Positions 33,528-35,915 of a DNA stretch of 35,915 nucleotides are shown here, piece by piece. Origin of the DNA: Thermoleophilaceae bacterium (GTDB lineage Bacteria > Actinomycetota > Thermoleophilia > Solirubrobacterales > Thermoleophilaceae); assembly GCA_019683805.1 (NCBI GenBank), contig JADGHQ010000023.1:1-35915 (forward strand), written 5' to 3'. The notes below the pieces were generated by a model. It ran no database searches, had not been told where the DNA came from, and was given only the letters and a program-made list of their open reading frames with translations. How positions within the stretch are numbered: position 1 is the first letter of the stretch; each line of letters opens with the position of its first letter. The position numbers were made by a program, and so were the translations under genes.

Positions 33528-33611
33528 GCGGCATCGCAACCGACCGACGGCGGTGCGATAGTTGGCGCTTCGGCCCAACTCGCTGCGCCCCCATGGCGCG
33601 CCTTCGCACCC

Positions 33612-34301
33612 GTGACGCACGCGAAAGACGTACCCCTGGAGCAGCGCTCGGACGACGAGCTCATCGCGCTCTTCGCGCGCTACCGCGACGCCGCCTCGAT
33701 CGCCGAGCGGAAGCTCGCCGTCCGCTCCTGGCACATCCTCATCGCACGCGCGCACGAGCGGATCCGCGGCTGGGTTGCGGCGTTCCGCTTCCCCGGGCAC
33801 CCCGATGTGCGGGTCCCGGCCTCGGACATCGACGACGTCGTCCAGCAGGCGCTCGAGCGCTGCCTCGAGAGGCTCGTGGAGAGCTTCCGGGGCGGGACGG
33901 CGGCGGAGTTCCGGGCGGCGCTCAAGACCTGCGTGTATTTCACGTGCATGGACCGTTGCCGCGAGGCGATGCGGCGCGAGATGGCGATCGTCGGCAGCCT
34001 CGACGAGACGGTCCCGGCCGGCGACGACGGCGACGCGCAGGGGCGCTTCGACCAGGCGCTCGCGCGGGACGCGGCGCGCGCGGAGGACGACCGCTCCGCC
34101 GCGGCGCTCGCGCTGCACGCGATCATCCAGGCGATCGACGATGTGCCCAACAGCGACATGCGCGCCGTGATCCGCCTCACCATGCAGGGCTACAGCTCCC
34201 GCGAGATCGCCGAGGAGCTGGAGAAGACCGTCGCTAACGTGGACCAGCTGCGCTCGCGCGGAATACGCAAGCTCAGGGAGATCCTCGACCGCGATGACTG
34301 A
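33612..34301 (+). CDS. RNA polymerase sigma-70-like (ECF-type) factor
   Basis: 229 residues from GTG 33612. Region 2 covers about 40-122 (ASDIDDVVQQALERCLERLVESF, then FRAALKTCVYFTCMDRCREAM, corresponding to the -10 recognition helix). A charged linker at 130-165 is followed by region 4, about 165-226, with the helix-turn-helix GYSSREIAEELEKTVANVDQLRSRGIRKLREIL. It is divergent from the well-known ECF groups. There is no ribosome binding site, so leaderless translation is likely. It overlaps the next gene by 8 bases, which places the putative anti-sigma partner in the same transcript. Confidence 0.85.
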   Translation: MTHAKDVPLEQRSDDELIALFARYRDAASIAERKLAVRSWHILIARAHERIRGWVAAFRFPGHPDVRVPASDIDDVVQQALERCLERLVESFRGGTAAEFRAALKTCVYFTCMDRCREAMRREMAIVGSLDETVPAGDDGDAQGRFDQALARDAARAEDDRSAAALALHAIIQAIDDVPNSDMRAVIRLTMQGYSSREIAEELEKTVANVDQLRSRGIRKLREILDRDD

Positions 34302-34932
34302 CATCGACCGCCTGCTGAGCGAGTTCGTCGACGCCTGGAACGCGGGCGAGCGCCCGCGCGTCGAGGAGTACCTCGCGCGCGCGCCCGAGGATCGGCGGGA
34401 CGAGCTGGCGGACCTGATCGAGGCGTTCCTCGACGTGGCGCCGACGCCCGACTACTCGCCCGAGACCCTCGAGGAGCTGATGCGGCACCCGGCCGTGCTG
34501 GCGAGCGTCGAGGCGCTCGAGGGGCGCTCGGGCCTCTGGCCCTCCCTCCTTCCCCGCCTGCGCCGACGCGCGCGGCTGCGGCGGGACCAGGTCGTGTCGG
34601 CGCTCGTCGAGCGGCTCGGGATCGAGGGCAGCGAGGAGAAGACCGCCCGCTACCTCCACGAGCTCGAGACGGGCACGCTCGCCGCGGCGGGCGTGTCGCG
34701 CCGGGTGATCGAGGCGCTCGCGGGCGTGCTCGGCGCAAGCGCGGCTGAGCTCGAGCGCGGGGCGGACTTTCGCGGCCTCGGCACAGGCGGAGCCGAGCCC
34801 GTCTACCTGCGCGCGGAGCCGGGCGCGGAGCCGCGCGAGGTGCGGCTCGACCGCCCGGGGCCGCCGCCCGAGAGCGAATGGGACGAGGTCGACAGGCTCT
34901 TCCTGGGCGGGCGCGAGGAGGCGGGGCGCTGA
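34294..34932 (+). CDS. XRE-like protein with N-terminal acidic helical domain, possible anti-sigma
   Basis: 212 residues from ATG 34294, overlapping the sigma gene by 8 bases. Residues 1-50 (LLSEFVDAWNAGERPRVEEYLARAPEDRRDELADLIE) are like the N-terminal helical module of some serine/threonine kinases and sigma partners. Residues about 86-150 resemble an XRE/Cro-type helix-turn-helix: LRRRARLRRDQVVSALVERLG, KTARYLHELETG, VSRRVIEALAGVLG. The last 60 residues are Pro/acidic and probably flexible, a plausible cleavage target. Next to an ImmA-type protease it recalls ImmR and DdrO, the cleaved partners of ImmA and IrrE. Whether it binds DNA or the sigma factor is unknown. Confidence 0.75.
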   Translation: MTDIDRLLSEFVDAWNAGERPRVEEYLARAPEDRRDELADLIEAFLDVAPTPDYSPETLEELMRHPAVLASVEALEGRSGLWPSLLPRLRRRARLRRDQVVSALVERLGIEGSEEKTARYLHELETGTLAAAGVSRRVIEALAGVLGASAAELERGADFRGLGTGGAEPVYLRAEPGAEPREVRLDRPGPPPESEWDEVDRLFLGGREEAGR

Positions 34933-35528
34933 ACGAGACGATCGCCCGTGCCTTCCGCGCGGAGGCCGTCGCGGAGCGCGAGCTCGAGCGCGTGCCGGAC
35001 TGGCTGTGGGACGGCCAGGAGCTGCCCGTTCCGGTGGAGGCGATCGCCGACAGCCACTACGGCCTGCTCGTGCGCGAGGGCGAGGACCTCGCGCAGCTCG
35101 CCGGGATCGAGAGCGGGGGCACCGTGAGCGGCCTGCTCCTGCCGGGGGCGCGGGAGATCTGGGTCGACGCGGAGGAGGCCGAGCGGGTGCCGGCGCGCCG
35201 CCGCTTCACGATCGGACACGAGCTCGGCCACTGGGTGCTCGACTGCCGGCAGGGGGTCGGCCGCTCCGCCGGCCTCGTCCACTGCCGGAGCGCGCAGGTG
35301 CGCGAGGGGATGGACGCCGGGGCCGACGCCCACGCCGCCGCGCTCGAGGAGTACCCGCCCGCCGAGCTCGACGCCAACCAGTTCGCGGCGGCGCTGCTCA
35401 TGCCGCGCGAGCTCGTGCTGCGCGAGCACGAGCGCCTGCGGGGCGACGAGCGGGCGCTCTGCGCGACGTTCCGGGTCTCGCGGCTCGCGCTGCAGCGCCG
35501 GCTCTGGTTCCTGAGCATCCCGCGCTGA
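34929..35528 (+). CDS. ImmA/IrrE-family metallopeptidase
   Basis: 199 residues if translation begins at CTG 34929, which is seven bases after a perfect GAGGAGG (34915-34921) and overlaps the previous stop as CTGA; ATG 34878 in the same frame would give 216 residues but has a poor ribosome binding site. The zinc motif HELGH (His97, Glu98, His101) is intact, and ELDANQFAAALLMP, about 146-159, is the conserved second block with the probable third ligand Glu146. The N-terminal 60 residues and the C-terminal FRVSRLALQRRLWFL, which resembles a helix-turn-helix, match the family. Such proteases cleave an XRE-type repressor upon stress or induction; here the adjacent XRE-like protein is the likely substrate. 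Confidence 0.92.
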   Translation: MNETIARAFRAEAVAERELERVPDWLWDGQELPVPVEAIADSHYGLLVREGEDLAQLAGIESGGTVSGLLLPGAREIWVDAEEAERVPARRRFTIGHELGHWVLDCRQGVGRSAGLVHCRSAQVREGMDAGADAHAAALEEYPPAELDANQFAAALLMPRELVLREHERLRGDERALCATFRVSRLALQRRLWFLSIPR

Positions 35529-35535
35529 GGGCGCA

Positions 35536-35573
35536 GCGCCGCCCCGCCGCTTCGGTTCCGGGCGGGGCGGCGC
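35536..35573. terminator. Terminator hairpin after the ImmA gene
   Basis: A perfect 13-bp stem (35536-35548 with 35561-35573) around a 12-base loop, eight bases after the ImmA stop. It lies between convergent frames and could serve both. No T tract. Confidence 0.7.
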
Positions 35574-35586
35574 CGAGCCACGGCGG

Positions 35587-35907
35587 CTACCGCCCCACCG
35601 CCGCCGTCATCCGCCGCTCGATCCGCGCGAGCAGCAAGGCGGCGCTGCGGACGGCACGCGCCCGACGCGTGACCCGCACCACCACCCTGCCCGATGTGCG
35701 CCGTCCGGCGGCCGGCGAGGTGGACACGACGCGCCCCGGCCGACGCCCCTGCCGGACGCTGACGATCCGGTAGCGGCAACCCGCGCGCCGCAGCTTGCGG
35801 ACCGCCGCCGAGCGCGTCAGCCCGCCCACCCGCGGGACGCGGCAGCGCCGCGGCGCGCCGCGCTCCGGGGAGGCCGACTGCTGCTGCTCGGACTGTGCAG
35901 GCGGCTG
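35587..35907 (-). pseudogene. PASTA-domain fragment, probably frameshifted or truncated
   Basis: The minus-strand frame has a PASTA-type pattern: CRVPRVGGLTRSAAVRKLRR, then VRQGRRPGRVVSTSP and AAGRRTSGRVVVRV. PASTA domains bind peptidoglycan or muropeptides and are usually C-terminal in secreted or membrane proteins. The only possible start is GTG 35829, inside the domain after its first strand. Upstream, a Gln/Ser/Pro linker continues to about 35907 and then meets TGA and TAG in frame. So the domain has lost its N-terminal protein by frameshift or nonsense change, or its start is misjudged. A read error near the window edge is also possible. Confidence 0.4.
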
Positions 35908-35915
35908 TCACTAAA

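Overview
The window is very GC-rich DNA in which almost every base is coding, with GTG and TTG starts and strong AGGAGG ribosome binding sites. Gene content points to an actinobacterium, most likely class Thermoleophilia (Solirubrobacterales/Gaiellales type): decapeptide-repeat surface-type protein, QsdR-like TetR regulator, type III glutamine synthetase, fused CysN/CysC, subtilase, Lon, and a large gamma-glutamyl-amine catabolic operon. The taxonomic call is an inference from gene content and composition, not from a marker gene.

Layout. 1-2.4 kb: a decapeptide-repeat protein cut by the left edge, translationally coupled to a membrane-anchored protein, then a protein made of two copies of one domain. 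2.4-3.7 kb: divergent degenerate metallo-beta-lactamase-fold protein and TetR/QsdR-type regulator. 3.87-6.0 kb: type III glutamine synthetase. 6.1-9.4 kb: VOC protein, tRNA-Pro(GGG) and tRNA-Gly(TCC), zinc-ribbon protein, secreted subtilase, small membrane protein. 9.5-12.9 kb: Lon protease and a membrane diguanylate cyclase. 13.1-16.0 kb: cysD and cysNC, the sulfate activation pair. 16.1-16.5 kb: a second VOC protein.

16.5-28.8 kb: an eleven-gene minus-strand operon with very short gaps or overlaps. In transcription order it is class III aminotransferase A, class I glutamine amidotransferase, GntR/FCD regulator, class III aminotransferase B, GS-like ligase 3, PuuD-type hydrolase, APC permease, a protein with a Cys-protease-like motif, GS-like ligase 2, GS-like ligase 1 and an SDR dehydrogenase. 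It is divergent from a plus-strand aldehyde dehydrogenase plus quinone oxidoreductase pair. This is the equipment of a Puu-like pathway: import an amine or polyamine, gamma-glutamylate it, convert the free amine to an aldehyde by transamination (no PuuB-type oxidase is visible), oxidise the aldehyde, and hydrolyse the gamma-glutamyl amide. All three ligases carry Phe where canonical GlnA has its flap glutamate, which fits amines rather than ammonia as substrate. A FadR/PdhR-like palindrome lies in the divergent promoter region.

31.4-33.0 kb: Rrf2 regulator without cysteines, NERD-domain membrane protein, and a small conserved protein. 33.2-35.5 kb: the most unusual block, a sigma-region-2-only protein, a complete sigma-like factor, an XRE-like protein and an ImmA/IrrE metalloprotease; the last three overlap or abut. 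I infer a proteolytically controlled sigma-factor switch. The right edge holds a broken-looking PASTA domain fragment on the minus strand.
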